Source: Notolepis coatsorum (Eukaryota > Chordata > Actinopteri > Aulopiformes > Paralepididae). Taken from it: a DNA stretch of 64,000 nucleotides. Below the pieces are notes generated by a model. It did not search any database. It was not told where the DNA came from and saw only the letters and a program-made list of their open reading frames with translations. The stretch covers positions 53,348,669-53,412,668 of the forward strand of contig OZ020592.1 of NCBI GenBank assembly GCA_963971535.1, given 5' to 3'. A program made the translations under genes and the position numbers. Shown here piece by piece: positions 42,334 to 54,627 of the stretch. Position 1 is the stretch's first letter; each line of letters opens with the position of its first letter.

Positions 42334-43650
42334 TGTAACTGAGGGGTTACAAAACCCTGACTGTATTAAAGATTGTGATAGATTAAACCACTACTACATA
42401 TTATTATTATTATTACTTGCCAGACAGTACAGTTAATTATGGCAGACACTCAGAATAGACGGCACGGTGACAAGGAGATATCATTTACAGTATTTATTAT
42501 TATGCAGAAGATACAACTGTCAATTACTGGGTCGCTCTTTTATGGCGAATGATATTAGAAAGTCAGCAAGTAGCAAAGTCAGTGGGAATGAATAATTCCT
42601 AAGCTAGGTATACTAGACCAGACGCCGCCTGGCGTGGGATGGCAATATAGGGGGGCAAAACGAGGGTACAGCTGGAGACTGGTGATATCCTCCCAGAGTT
42701 GTAAGCTCCAGAGGAAGGAAGAATGTACGGATACTCAGGCTGTTCACTTGAAGAAAAAGGGGTTCTCATACGGATCCGGTCTTTATAATCCAAGTGCTCG
42801 GCAGCAAGGTAATAGCTGTAATCCAATGCCCGATAGCAATGATGATAGCCAGCCAGCTTCGTCCACGAAGCTAGCCCGTGGTCGAATCTTCAGGGTAGTT
42901 AAATCCAAACGACAGTGGGTATTAACGATGCTCTTCTCCACGGTACTACGTTTCCACAATCACTATAATCCAACCAATAATGGTTCTACAATATCGCCGC
43001 GGTAGGTTCCAATGCGCACATGTCCAATAGTTCTGCTACTAGGCCCTCCTCGTGTGCTGGCACTAATTACTAAGTCCACACACACTTGCTAAGGTTCACA
43101 CTAGTTACTAAACGAACAAACTGCTTGTTAATGCTGCACACCGAACGAACTGCTGTAATACGATTCACACTAAATGACGACTCTTTACTTCACATTAAGT
43201 TAGGTCGAACTTGACTCTGCTATACGCTAGGTTCCACTACTGCTGTTGCATTACTCCGGACGAACTTCACGTTACTGCATTAGGTTGAACTTCACCGTTG
43301 TACTGACGAACGAACCAACTACGTTTGCTTGCTAGACGAACTGCTACTGTTTGCGCCTTCCACAATATATATACTTAGAGGGCTTTCTAGTGCGCAGCCG
43401 AAGCTCTTGTCTGGGATCAATGCGCTGGCCCCAGGCATGTCCCAACATGTCCAGACTCGTCTTTGAACTTGTCTCAGGGGCGCGATTCTAGGCGCCGCCG
43501 ACGTCAAGGGCATTATCCAATGAGGAAAGCGAATAATGCTATGATTCAAACGAAGGCTTAAAGGGATATAGCTTATATATATAAATAATATACAAGTTAT
43601 ATAAAACAATAAAACGTAGATTCTCAATGTTAATCTGGCCCTTCAGAACA
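42334..43650 (+). mobile_element. solo LTR, 5-bp TSD, inside Copia RNase H
   Basis: 1317 bp starting TGTAACTGAGGGG and ending CCCTTCAGAACA (TG...CA). CCTAT flanks both sides (42329-42333, 43651-43655), and the Copia frame reads through if the insert and one CCTAT are set aside. A TATATATA at about 43365 and an AATAAA at about 43606 suggest plus orientation. No internal coding. Superfamily (Gypsy, BEL or ERV) not determinable from what I see. Confidence 0.82.
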
Positions 43651-43655
43651 CCTAT

Positions 43656-43898
43656 GTATATAAGAAAACTGTTGTTTATGAAGACAACCAGGGAACCATT
43701 GCAATTGCTAGAAACCCTGTGTGCCGACAGAGGTGTAAACATGTGGATATAAAATATCACTTCATCAGATCTGTCATCAGAGAAGAAAGGATGACACTTG
43801 TTTATTGTCCTACAGACGACATGGTAGCAGATGCTATGACAAAGCCTGTCTCCAAACTAAAATTGAGAAGATTTGCAGAGGTCATGTTTGGTGTGTAA
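43656..43898 (+). pseudogene. Copia RNase H C-terminus, fourth piece
   Basis: Continues YEDNQGTIAIARNPVCRQRC (third acidic residue D), KHVDIKYHFIRS, then DDMVADAMTKPVSK, and stops at 43898. This is the normal C-terminus of Copia polyproteins (KHIDIKYHFxR, D-x-x-A-D-x-x-TK-P). Confidence 0.92.
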
Positions 43899-44022
43899 AT
43901 ATGGCCTGTTATGTAATATTGACTGCCATATTCTTTTTGATGTTCTGAACTGTATTCTTTTCTTTGAAAGATGTTTTTGAAAAAGTTGTACAGTATACAC
44001 GACAGCCGTAAGTAAGTGGGAG

Positions 44023-44306
44023 TGTTGAGGTTATGTGTTATATACGATTGCATATAACTGCTTAACTGTTTCCACAAGAGGGCGCTATAGGCGCAAGGGG
44101 ACGTAGCTATTGATGCTGACGTCAGGTAAGAGGTATAAAAGGAGTTGTTACCTCCCCCTCGATCTCTTCCTCCGTCGCTCTCACAGAGAGAGGAGGTCTC
44201 ATGGTGCATATGAATATGTGAATAAACCACGCCGATTAAAGGCTAATGAGGAGAACCTTGTCGTCATGGCCAAGTTATTGTTGCTCCACAGGTGACTCTG
44301 TCAACA
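44023..44306 (+). repeat. Copia 3' LTR
   Basis: 284 bp, same ends as the 5' LTR and three mismatches to it. A short purine stretch (GTGGGAG) directly before it may serve as the polypurine tract. Confidence 0.95.
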
Positions 44307-45240
44307 GATTCTCATAATTGCGCTCTATAGGGATCGGAGGCGTTCCAGTGAAAACACCACTACTTTGGAGCCATATTTACCCCATTTCCCGGGTAAGCTA
44401 GTGTGTCATGTTCATGCATCAATGGGTTGTTTGCAATCTCAAGATCCTATTGATATGATATCAATGACTTCACGCTAGAACTCAGCTCGGCTGTAGCCTT
44501 CAAAAGTCACAGAGGGCGCAAGGTTGGTATGATAGACAGGCTGCTAGCAATTAGTAAGTAAGTGCAATGTTAACCAAACAAGTTTCACATTCCACAACTG
44601 GCTGCAGCAACACATAATGTTAGCTGTGCCATGGGTCTAGACAACTGACTGCACCAACACTTAACCCTTTCACTGCCACACGACAGAAGGTTAACCCTTT
44701 ACTATCACACCACCGATTGTCGGCTGTCGTGTGGCAGTGAAAGGGTTAATCTTCTGTGTATTGTCGCAGTGAAAGGGTTAACCGTTTGGTAGTTTGGCGG
44801 TGAAAGGGATAATGTTATCTGTGCCATGGGTCTGGACAACTGGCTGCACCAACGCATAATGTTAGCTGTGGGTCTGGACGGCGTTTCCTCTTGTTTACAA
44901 TTCTTCAGAGGGGCATATATAACAATGTGTCTGTATGTATCTCGTTAGCTTGAGTTATCTGGCCTCTTTCTTAATGCATTCCCTCTCTTTCTCCCCCCCG
45001 ACGCCCTCAGGCGACCCACCCGTCCACGTCTTCTCTGGGAACTTTATTTCTCTTCCAGTGTGATCCATGTATCCCTATCCCTTTATTTCCCCTCACCGTT
45101 CCTCCTGAATCTTGACCCCTTGGCCCACCGCTCGGGCTCCAGCCCATGTTTATTATAATCATCCTCCCCCCCTCCACCCATCCTCTCTCCTCCAGAGCGG
45201 TGTACGGCTACATGTTCATATAAACTGTGTGATTTGAAAG
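44307..45240. other. intergenic region, no gene recognised
   Basis: Only the 44661-44749 palindrome stands out. No reading frame with family resemblance. Confidence 0.5.
44661..44749. repeat. perfect 26-bp inverted repeat (hairpin)
   Basis: Arms 44661-44686 and 44724-44749 are exact reverse complements beginning TTAACCCTTTCACTGCCACA, with a 37-bp loop. AGTGAAAGGGTTAA pieces recur downstream at 44767-44781. Confidence 0.9.
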
Positions 45241-45244
45241 AGAT

Positions 45245-45245
<1 letters not shown>

Positions 45246-45280
<35 letters not shown>
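45246..45280. repeat. poly-G tract
   Basis: A run of about 34 G, with one early A before it. It produces proline-rich shadow frames on the other strand. Confidence 0.9.
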
Positions 45281-45281
<1 letters not shown>

Positions 45282-45611
45282 GGGGGTAGGGAGAAGGGGA
45301 GCAGGAGAGGCCCCTTCTCTCCGCTGTCCTCACCTGACCTGCTGAGTGGAACCAGGGACATGTATATAGGCTAGAGGAGAGACACTTATATAACAGGCAG
45401 CCAATGACGCATGCAGAAGGCAGGCAGTACATGTGTGTGGGTGTGTATAGGACAGATGAGACAGAGATAGGGGCACTGAAGGGGATTAGAGGGAGGAGAG
45501 AGAGGGGGCGAGAGGGGGGGGGGGGTAGGAATGGAAAATAGAGAAGACTCCAAGCTTGTTTTACTGTTGGTTGCTCTACTGTGTGTAATAGTGTTGGTTT
45601 GGTGGTAATAT

Positions 45612-45632
45612 GCCCCCCCCCCCCCCCCCCCT
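45612..45632. repeat. poly-C tract
   Basis: About 20 consecutive C. Confidence 0.9.
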
Positions 45633-45832
45633 CTCGCTGCCTGACTGGCTTTACATTTGGACTTTCAGCCATCATGGGAAACACTCCTCTTGCATTTGCC
45701 ACATGCGTATGGAGCTCATGGTATATATGGATTTAACATGTTTGTTTTCTGCTTACAGGATCAAGATAGGGATCAACAAGATCTTTGGTGCCGATTTACA
45801 GGCAGGAATGTCTCATATTACAGTGGGTCAGT

Positions 45833-45887
45833 GTATGTGCGTGTGTGTGTGTGCGTGTGCGCGTGTGTGTGTGTGTGTGTGTGTGTC
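45833..45887. repeat. (GT)n microsatellite
   Basis: GT/GC dinucleotide tract. Confidence 0.9.
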
Positions 45888-46045
45888 TGGGCTAAGGGAG
45901 AGGAGGCCAGAGAGAGGCTGAGTGAAGGAAAGAAAGCAAGTGTACAGTGTACGCGATGTGAGCTTATACTTGAATTGACAGCACAGATGGCTGCGATGTT
46001 TGCCTGCTGCTGAGTGGAAAATTCCTGCTATGACAAGAGTATGGG

Positions 46046-47490
<1,445 letters not shown>

Positions 47491-47494
47491 AACC

Positions 47495-47944
47495 CTCAAG
47501 TGGTGTAGTGGTTAACACTGTCGCCTCACAGCTAGAAGGTTGTGCGTTCAATTCCCGTTTGGGGACCAGGTTGCCGTGTTGCCAGTTACCCAGGTGGGGT
47601 ATCTCCCGGGCCTTTCTGTGTGGAGTTTGCATGTTCTCCCCGTTCTCGCAAGGATTTTCCCTCCTGATAAGATAAACCCAATGGTAAAACATGCACAACA
47701 GATCGCTAACGCTGTCGTGTCCCTGACGAAGACGGACAGGAGCACTTGGATTGGTCCCCGGGCGCGTTGCTCACCACAGCCCTTGTCTGCTCCCGGCTGC
47801 CCTTGGGGGGAAGGACGACGAGATGGGAGGTGCAGAGAACATTTTGTCAGCGACTCAGTGCTCAGTGTGTGTGTGTGTGTTCCTGTGGGTCGCCCATTGC
47901 ATGTGTGTGTGTGTGTGTGTGTTAATCTGATGACAAATAAAGAC
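47495..47944 (+). mobile_element. tRNA-derived SINE
   Basis: Head TGGTGTAGTGGTTAACAC (A box) and GCGTTCAATTCCCG (B box, about 47545), then CCTTTCTGTGTGGAGTTTGC and ATGTTCTCCCCGT, a body known from many teleost SINEs. It ends after two GT tracts with ACAAATAAAGACT. Confidence 0.85.
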
Positions 47945-48654
47945 TTAGGGCGGAATCCACAAAGGGTTTGCACGGCTTTTTCCGAAGCAAAGCCAGTGCA
48001 TATCGCTCTCAAAGGAGTGAAACGAAGTTGCTCATGCGCTCCATCAGCATTGCGTCCGTGCAATTGGCGTATATTTAAATGAGGTAATATGGGCAGAACA
48101 TGTCCCCTTTCTATGTAAATGAGCCTCTTCACAGGTGATCATGGCAGCAGTAATTGTGCAGACATGCATGACCGTGAAAGAATATCGAATATCTCGAAGG
48201 ACAATATCAAATCAAGGATATTGAGCAGCGATCCCATGCAATCGTACTTTAATTTAAATATCGTTATATAACGTTGTGGGCTTTGGCGTTATGCTCGTAT
48301 AAACATAATCTAATTTGTTCGACAAATATAAAGCCACATGCGGAGATATATCGCTATAGTGGCGCGATGGCACCTTACATTTCGTCCACAGCCAGAATCT
48401 ATGGACGGATTTCGTTCATTGACATTTCGTGGAACAACAGAAAATAGATCTAATCTGTTACTTCAGTTTGAAAGTTGTGTCTGTTTGTTATTTCTTCCCC
48501 TATAAGCGACCTTAGGTTCTATGAAAGGCGCTATATAAAACAAAGTTATTATTATTATTATTAAATGAAAAATAACTTCTCTCCATCACTAGAATATAAT
48601 CTAATTATGAAATCAAATATAGGCCAGGGCTTTACAACTGGAGGGGTGGGTCCG

Positions 48655-50446
48655 TGTTACGGTTATGCTTCTTCTTCATGGTGAACCCAGGTGGCAGAGT
48701 GAATATAGCTGAGACAGGAGTCGACGTGGTGACGATAACAGTTTACTTAAACAAGACAGGAACAATACAGAACTGACAAACATAGGTAACATTGAACAAT
48801 GATCTCGCACAGGAGGGCAGGACAGACAACACTAATATACACAGACTAATTGACAAAACACTGATAGACACAGAGGGTAATTACAAACAGGACACAGGTG
48901 TGGTAGACAGAAACAACAGAACACAGAGCACACTGGGAAAACAATAACAAATAAACAACCAGACTAAAACATATTTACAAACCACAGACAGGGGAACACA
49001 AGACTAACAAAGTGGAGACAACAACAACAATACAGACAGTAAACATAATAAACATAACTGGCAGTAAATAATAATAAGTTGGTGTGTGAGCTGATGCCAG
49101 ATCTGCATCAGCCCACCGGTTGGCAATGTTATGTTATGAGGGTTATTGATGGGGAGTTGTGAATGTCTGGGTCCTGGTCCCACAGGACCGGGGGAAGTGT
49201 TACAGTACCCCGCCCTCGAAGGTCGACTCCCAGGCGACCCAGCAGGCCCCCCGGGAACGGGGAGGGTGGGGGGGACGGAAGCCGCATCAGCGAAAAGGTG
49301 AGGGGGGAGGAGGGGGGTTCGAGGGACGGGGCTTGCGGGAACTGGATCGGGAGGAGGGGGCTGACGAGGAAGACTGGAACAGGGAAGGATGGAGGGTAGG
49401 GGTAACGGCTCCGGAGTAGGACGGTGGCGAGACCCACCGCCGAACCCCGAACCGGAGGCTCCCTGGCAGCAGGACGCGGTGCAGGACCCCCAACCGGGGT
49501 CCCTCCGGCAGCGGAATCCGGCGTCGTCCTCCAGGTCTGCCATGGTGGTGGCTCGTCCTCTGGAACCTCCCAGGGTTGAGGAGACCTCGACCAGGCCGGC
49601 GAGGAAGACCTGCGGTCCTGGGAACCCCCTCCCCTGTGGCTGTGGCGTCGGGATCCGCGCCCCTTCCCCGACGCTCCCCTGCGGACCAGGCGACTCCCCA
49701 CCCAGGGATCCAGCACAGGAGTGGCCGCGGCGCAAGCACCCGATGTCATCGGCGCCGCTGGCCCAGCCACTGCGTCCCATGGTGCCAGACCCCGAGCGGT
49801 CGCCTGGTCGGCACGCAGGACAGAAGCGCCCAGGATCCCAAGCGCGAAGCTCGCTCCGTCTCTCCTCTCTGCCGGGTTCAGGTTAGGCGGCGAGATCATT
49901 CTGTTACGGTTATGCTTCTTCATGGTGAACCCAGGTGGCAGAGTGAATATAGCTGAGACAGGAGTCGACGTGGTGACGATAACAGTTTACTTAAACAAGA
50001 CAGGAACAATACAGAACTGACAAACATAGGTAACATTGAACAATGATCTCGCACAGGAGGGCAGGACAGACAGCACTAATATACACAGACTAATTGACAA
50101 AACACTGATAGACACAGAGGGTAATTACAAACAGGACACAGGTGTGGTAGACAGAAACAACAGAACACAGAGCACACTGGGAAAACAATAACAAATAAAC
50201 AACCAGACTAAAACATATTTACAAACCACAGACAGGTGAACACAAGACTAACAAAGTGGAGACAACAACGACAATACAGACAGTAAACATAATAAACATA
50301 ACTGGCAGTCAATAATAATAAGTTGGTGTGTGAGCTGATGCCAGATCTGCATCAGCCCACCGGTTGGCAATGTTATGTTATGAGGGTTATTGATGGGGAG
50401 TTGTGAATGTCTGTCCCACAGGACCAGGACCGGGGGAAGTGTTACA
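48655..50446 (-). mobile_element. non-autonomous LTR element (TRIM/LARD-like), 6-bp flank match
   Basis: LTRs of 550 bp (48655-49204) and 545 bp (49902-50446), with TG...CA ends on both strands. GGTCCG flanks both sides (48649-48654, 50447-50452). The 697-bp interior is GC-rich and has no RT, integrase or protease. The LTRs differ by a few substitutions and small indels, so the insertion is fairly recent. Minus orientation is inferred from GAATGATCTCGCCGCC following the 49902 LTR, resembling the start of the interior at 51377. Confidence 0.85.
49205..49901 (-). other. GC-rich interior of the non-autonomous LTR element
   Basis: Open frames exist in several phases and both strands (up to ~260 codons on the minus strand), but all are Pro/Arg/Gly/Ser-rich with no motif I recognise. 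This is the pattern expected of GC-rich DNA without stops. A gag-derived leader is possible; I could not show it. Confidence 0.5.
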
Positions 50447-50452
50447 GGTCCG

Positions 50453-50760
50453 GGTCGTTGTAAACAGCGACTCCTACAGTTCGGTCGGGGGCGCCTGCTC
50501 AGCGAGGATAGGATCTAAGGGGGGTAGTGTGATCCTTCCACACGTTACACCCTCTCAGTGAGAGTCCGCGCTGCCAGGTGAAAAGAAGCGGTTGATTGGC
50601 TAGACGTGTGTCGGAGGAAGCATGTGATAGCCTCCACTCTCCCAGACCGACTGTGGGGGGTAAGTGCGCAGCGACCAGGAAGGGGATTGGGAATTGGCAT
50701 AACGACTAACATTGGGATGGGAGAAAAATCGGAGGAAAAAGGAGGGGGAAAAAGATCAAG
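50453..50760 (+). mobile_element. tRNA-derived SINE copy 3, 3' part
   Basis: GTCGTTGTAAACAGCGACTC, GAGAGTCCGCGCTG and GTGTCGGAGGAAGCATGTGA align with the body of the SINE at 16818-18410. The LTR element above inserted into it, so the part left of 48655 is its short 5' remnant. Confidence 0.8.
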
Positions 50761-50791
50761 AAAAGAAAAGAAAAAATAATAACTAGTGTTC

Positions 50792-52335
50792 TGTCACAAT
50801 CCGCCTGTTCAGCCTGGCCACGTCCCCCCACCAAGTCAGAGACCCTTCCCGGCACCCCTCTTTCCCTCAGCCTCTCATGGACAGCTCCCTGCTCATCCTG
50901 CTCCCATCCCCAAGCCTGTGCTGCCCTCTAGTGGACTTTTCCCGCGATTGCCACTATTGGTGTTTCAAGTTTTTGTATTATCAATATGTATTTAATGTTC
51001 AATGTAATCTCTGTCATGTTGTTCATGTTGCCCACTCTGTTTCCTGGTTGTCTCTTGTATTTGTATGTATTGTTATTCAATCCTGTCATGTATTTGGTGT
51101 CACTTTGTTTGTCAGCTTGTGTCTTCGGCCAGGTGTGTCTTGTTGTTAATTAGTCTCCCTATATATGCTGTGCTTCCCTGTTCCTCCCCTGTTGGGTCAT
51201 TACCCATGTTGACCTTGTTTCCTGTCTCCTGTGAACCTGTCTCTGTGTACCTGTTTGCTGCCTTGTGAAAGACAAGTAAAGCCTTTTCGTTGAACTACAC
51301 CCCGTCATGTCCTGCCTGTCTCTCTATCCTCGTCCTGTTCTGCATTTTGGGTCCACATCACCACCGAACCCTAACAGAATGACCCGACCACAATTGGACC
51401 CAGCAAACAGGACGAGGGAGGCCTTGGACCGCCTCTACCACTAGCCCTCACTGCTAGCATGACCGCCACGGCCAGCACTGCCTTCTCTGCTGACATGGAG
51501 CTCCAGGGAGCGTTTCCCGGAGTCCAGGCGTCGCCATGGGAGGGTACCGGTGCGGTCCTCCGTGGAGCCCCCAGGATGAGGCGGGGCTCCGGACGCCACA
51601 ACCTCCAGGAGGAGACAAGGTTCCCGTCTCCACAGGTCCCCTTCACCGCCCTGGTGGGAGGCCTACTACGCCGAGTCAACTCAGGAGGAGCGTCCTTGGG
51701 AGGCCTGCTACGCCGAGTCAACTCAGGAGGAGCGTCCTGGACCTGCCGCCTCACCCGGGCCTGCTTCCACGTCGGGTCGACTTCGGCGGCGACACGCAGC
51801 AGGCCGGTCGTCTCTTCCACCAGCTACATCGGGGTCTACGCCCAGTTCTATGCCTGGTTCTGAGTGTTGGGAGGCTCCTGCCCGGGGACCAACGCCGGGT
51901 CCCACTGCTGTGTTTGTATTATCAATATGTATTTAATGTAATCGCTGTCATGTTGTTCATGTTGCCCACTCTGTTTCCTGGTCTGGTCTAGTGTGTTGTC
52001 TCTTGTATTTGTATGTATTGTTATTCAGTCCTGTCATGTATTTGGTGTCACTTTGTTTGTCAGCTTGTGTCTTCGCCCAGGTGTGTCTCGTTGTTAATTA
52101 ATTAGTCTCCCTATATATGCTGTGCTTCCCTGTTCCTCCCCTGTCGGGTCATTACCCATGTTGACCTTGTTTCCTGTATCCTGTCTCCTGTGAACCTGTC
52201 TCTGTGTACCTGTTTGCTGCCTTGTGAAAGACAAGTAAAGCCTTTTCGTTGAACTACACCCCGTCGTGTCCTGCCTGTCTCTCTATCCTCGTCCTGTTCT
52301 GCATTTTGGGTCCACATCACCACCGAACCCTAACA
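50792..52335 (+). mobile_element. non-autonomous LTR element with unequal LTRs
   Basis: Left LTR 50792-51376 (TGTCACAATCCGCC...CCGAACCCTAACA). The right LTR is shorter, about 51908-52335, sharing from TTGTATTATCAATATGTATT to CCGAACCCTAACA but lacking the first ~170 bp. The interior (about 530 bp) starts GAATGACCCGACCACAATTG and TGGACCCAGCAAACAGG, and holds no pol gene. No clear TSD. Confidence 0.78.
51645..51740. repeat. short tandem duplication in the LTR-element interior
   Basis: GGGAGGCCTRCTACGCCGAG plus TCAACTCAGGAGGAGCGTCC occurs twice, with a ~48-bp spacing. Confidence 0.85.
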
Positions 52336-52367
52336 GTCTTCACCGAATAGATAAAGGTTAAATACAA

Positions 52368-52619
52368 GGGGAGCTCCAGTAGCTCACCACGTACCGCGAG
52401 TGCTATTTCAGCGCCGTGGACAACCGTGCTCGTCACGGATCTGGGGCTGAGCGCGTTCGAATCCCGGACGGCAGCCGTGCCTTTCCCAGAGTGTCTTCCC
52501 CCCCATCTGAACCCTTTCAGCCTGCTTCTGTCGGTCGAACTTGACCAAGTATGAATGCGATGAAAAAGCGATAAACGCTAAAAAGAACCAGCTGACTGGC
52601 CAAAGTTTAAAAAAAAAAA
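52368..52619 (+). mobile_element. tRNA-derived SINE with poly-A tail and TSD
   Basis: Begins GGGGAGCTCCAGTAGCTCAC, carries the B-box-like GCGTTCGAATCCCGG and ends in poly-A. GTTAAATACAA flanks both sides (52357-52367, 52620-52630), an 11-bp TSD. Confidence 0.85.
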
Positions 52620-53428
52620 GTTAAATACAAATTTAAATACAAAATTAGATCTCTCCATATTCGTCTTGGCACTGGCAGCCGGCGTGTGTGCCCATCTTCA
52701 TACGCTTGTTATCTCAGCGGCAGTGGCTTTGTCCATCTGGCTATCATTTTTGGGTTTGAGAAGGAACGGCATGTGTCGTTTGCCGTTCTTGGTTGTAACT
52801 GCAGGTTACTTTTTACTGCTTTCCATCTTGATTTCTTGATTTCTAGTTCGCTTGTAATGTTTCTTTATTTTTTTTGGACAGCGCACTAAACTTGACAGCG
52901 CGCTACATTTTGACACACACATTTCTGCCAAAAGCGCTGTCAGGAGTGCAGACTGCTCGCGAGCCACACATATGGGGCGTGTCTGCGCTGGTATCTCATC
53001 GCGCAATGTGCTTTCGTGAATAGCTCCCAACACGGAGCACGATCCGCAGATGCAATTAGCTTGGCGCAATCCATTCTTTTTGGATTCCGCCCTTATACTT
53101 ATATACTTATTAATGGGTCCATTGTAAAATGTATTTTCATCTTCAACTAAAACAGGGATGGATATCCATGAAAAAAGAGACACCTTCTTTAAAAAAGAAA
53201 ACAAGCACCCCACCTCTCCGGAACAAGATTATCTTTCTTCTGCGCTTGGGACTTGCCAACTAAAAGTCTGTGTCCATGGCCTACAGCAGTATTTCATAAA
53301 CTATGGGTCCAAAAAGAAGTCACAAGCTTGTTTAATTAAGGTTCTAATGACAAGAATATTACGTGTATACTAACGCTTCTGGGTCCTGAGGCTAGACTAA
53401 ATCTACTCAAGTTGGGTCACAGAGTGAA

Positions 53429-53870
53429 AAAGGGTAAATTCAGAATTTTGGAAACCTACTGTAGTGCTATTTCTTATTTACCAACGATGTTGTCGATCGG
53501 TAGAGTTCTTTCTCAGCACAATCCATGCAGTTCTTCATACCGGATACCCGCTGCTCTAATTTAGCCACAAAACTACTGCAAAGTAAATGGGGCCACAGTC
53601 AGGTACAACCCTTGACATATAGATGCTGAAACCTACTCCACAGTGCACCCACCTACCCAAGTAGGTGTCAGCCTTCATTACAGGCCTTGTACAGACTGGA
53701 GCGTGGCCCCATTGACTTATTGATGTGTTTCGTTTTGTGGCCAACAGGCTAGAGCTGCAGGTGTCCAGTATGAAGAGCAGCATAGATTGTGCAGAGAAAG
53801 GACTTGGTAACCATTGGTAAGTAGGAAATAGGGCCAGGGTTCCCAAAACTCTGAACTTGCCCCTTAAGAA
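53429..53870. mobile_element. MITE with ~25-bp degenerate TIRs
   Basis: GGGTAAATTCAGAATTTTGG at the left is mirrored by CCCAAAACTCTGAACTTGCC at the right. Noncoding; TSD not clear. Confidence 0.65.
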
Positions 53871-53963
53871 CCGCTGGCCTAAAGTAGGTTACAGCAGGTG
53901 AACATGTTCTAGGTCTTTCTGCCATCAGATGGTGACACACGATCAGGCTGGGCATGTCTTGAC

Positions 53964-53965
<2 letters not shown>

Positions 53966-53999
<34 letters not shown>

Positions 54000-54000
54000 C
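53966..54000. repeat. (ATC)n microsatellite
   Basis: About twelve CAT/ATC trinucleotides. Confidence 0.95.
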
Positions 54001-54092
54001 CCAGCTGTCGAGGACAAACCATGGATCCCCTGCATCCTGTGGATTTCAAACTAATAATCTGAGACTGATTATAATGCAGGTTAATCCTGCAT

Positions 54093-54355
54093 ATAGGGGC
54101 AATAGTGGCTCAGGAGGTAGAACAGTCGTCTGGTAATCTGAAGGTTCCCGGTTCGATTCCGGCTCCTCCTGGCAGCGTGTCAAAGTGTCCTTGAGCAAGT
54201 CACTCAACCCCAAACTGCTCCCGATGAGCAGGTCGGCACCTTGCACGCTCGACTCTGCCATCGGTGTGTGAATGTGTGAGTGAACGGGTGACTGTGAGGC
54301 ATACGTTGTAGTAAAGCGCTTTGGATAAAAAACGCTAAATAAATACAGGGCATTT
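54093..54355 (+). mobile_element. tRNA-derived SINE with L2-like tail
   Basis: A box TGGCTCAGGAGGTAGAAC (54106) and B box GGTTCGATTCC (54150-54160), then CCTTGAGCAAGTCACTCAAC and the tail AAAGCGCTTTGGATAAAAA. The tail resembles the L2 ends elsewhere in the window, which is how such SINEs borrow LINE machinery. Confidence 0.88.
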
Positions 54356-54589
54356 AGTCCAACAATAATACAGTATGTATGAACTTGACTTGCTGTTTTG
54401 CATTGAGACATGGGCCTTGACATGATCAACTTAGGACTTGACCTGTGCAGAGTCGGACTCGACCATCTGATCATTATTGTTTTACTCCTTCATACATGTA
54501 GCACCAGTAGCCATATCAACCAGCCAAGTAGTGCTCCTAGATAGATAGCACGGGAGCTTGAGCCCCCTGACCCTACTCGTACAAAAATA

Positions 54590-54627
54590 CTGTCTCTCAG
54601 TCATGTGATTTATATATCCTCATGAAG
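54590..54627. repeat. 38-bp inverted repeat, left copy
   Basis: Reverse complement of 56868-56905 with one mismatch. It brackets the minisatellite, L2 copy and TTAA MITE. Confidence 0.85.

Larger units (their letters stand above)
30808..44306 (+). mobile_element. Copia-type LTR retrotransposon, interrupted by several insertions
   Basis: 284-bp LTRs with TG...CA ends, a Copia-type primer-binding site, and gag, protease, integrase, RT and RNase H in Copia order. The coding region is broken into four pieces by an L2 fragment (34162), an unclassified segment with a LINE inside it (about 34951-41725), and a solo LTR (42334-43650). The flanking pentamers GATTG and GATTC match at 4 of 5. Net element about 5 kb. 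As it stands it cannot make a complete polyprotein. Confidence 0.93.
47948..53092. mobile_element. PIF/Harbinger-like element with TTA TSD, carrying LTR elements and SINEs
   Basis: GGGCGGAATCCACAAAGGG at the left and CTTTTTGGATTCCGCCC at the right are inverted ends. TTA on both sides (47945-47947, 53093-53095) is the PIF/Harbinger target. No Harbinger transposase or Myb-like gene is recognisable; most of the 5.1 kb is later insertions. Confidence 0.75.

Noticed and set aside
45760-45830. Possible exon after TTACAG at about 45759
   Set aside because: No donor in phase and no family resemblance; sits among microsatellites.
49004-49956. Overlapping frames up to 264 codons on both strands
   Set aside because: GC-rich DNA without stops; composition-driven and without a recognisable domain, so not called as genes.
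54093-54170. Possible tRNA gene
   Set aside because: A and B boxes are present but the acceptor stem does not close and a SINE body follows. The same holds for 3057, 13950 (minus), 16818, 47495 and 52368.
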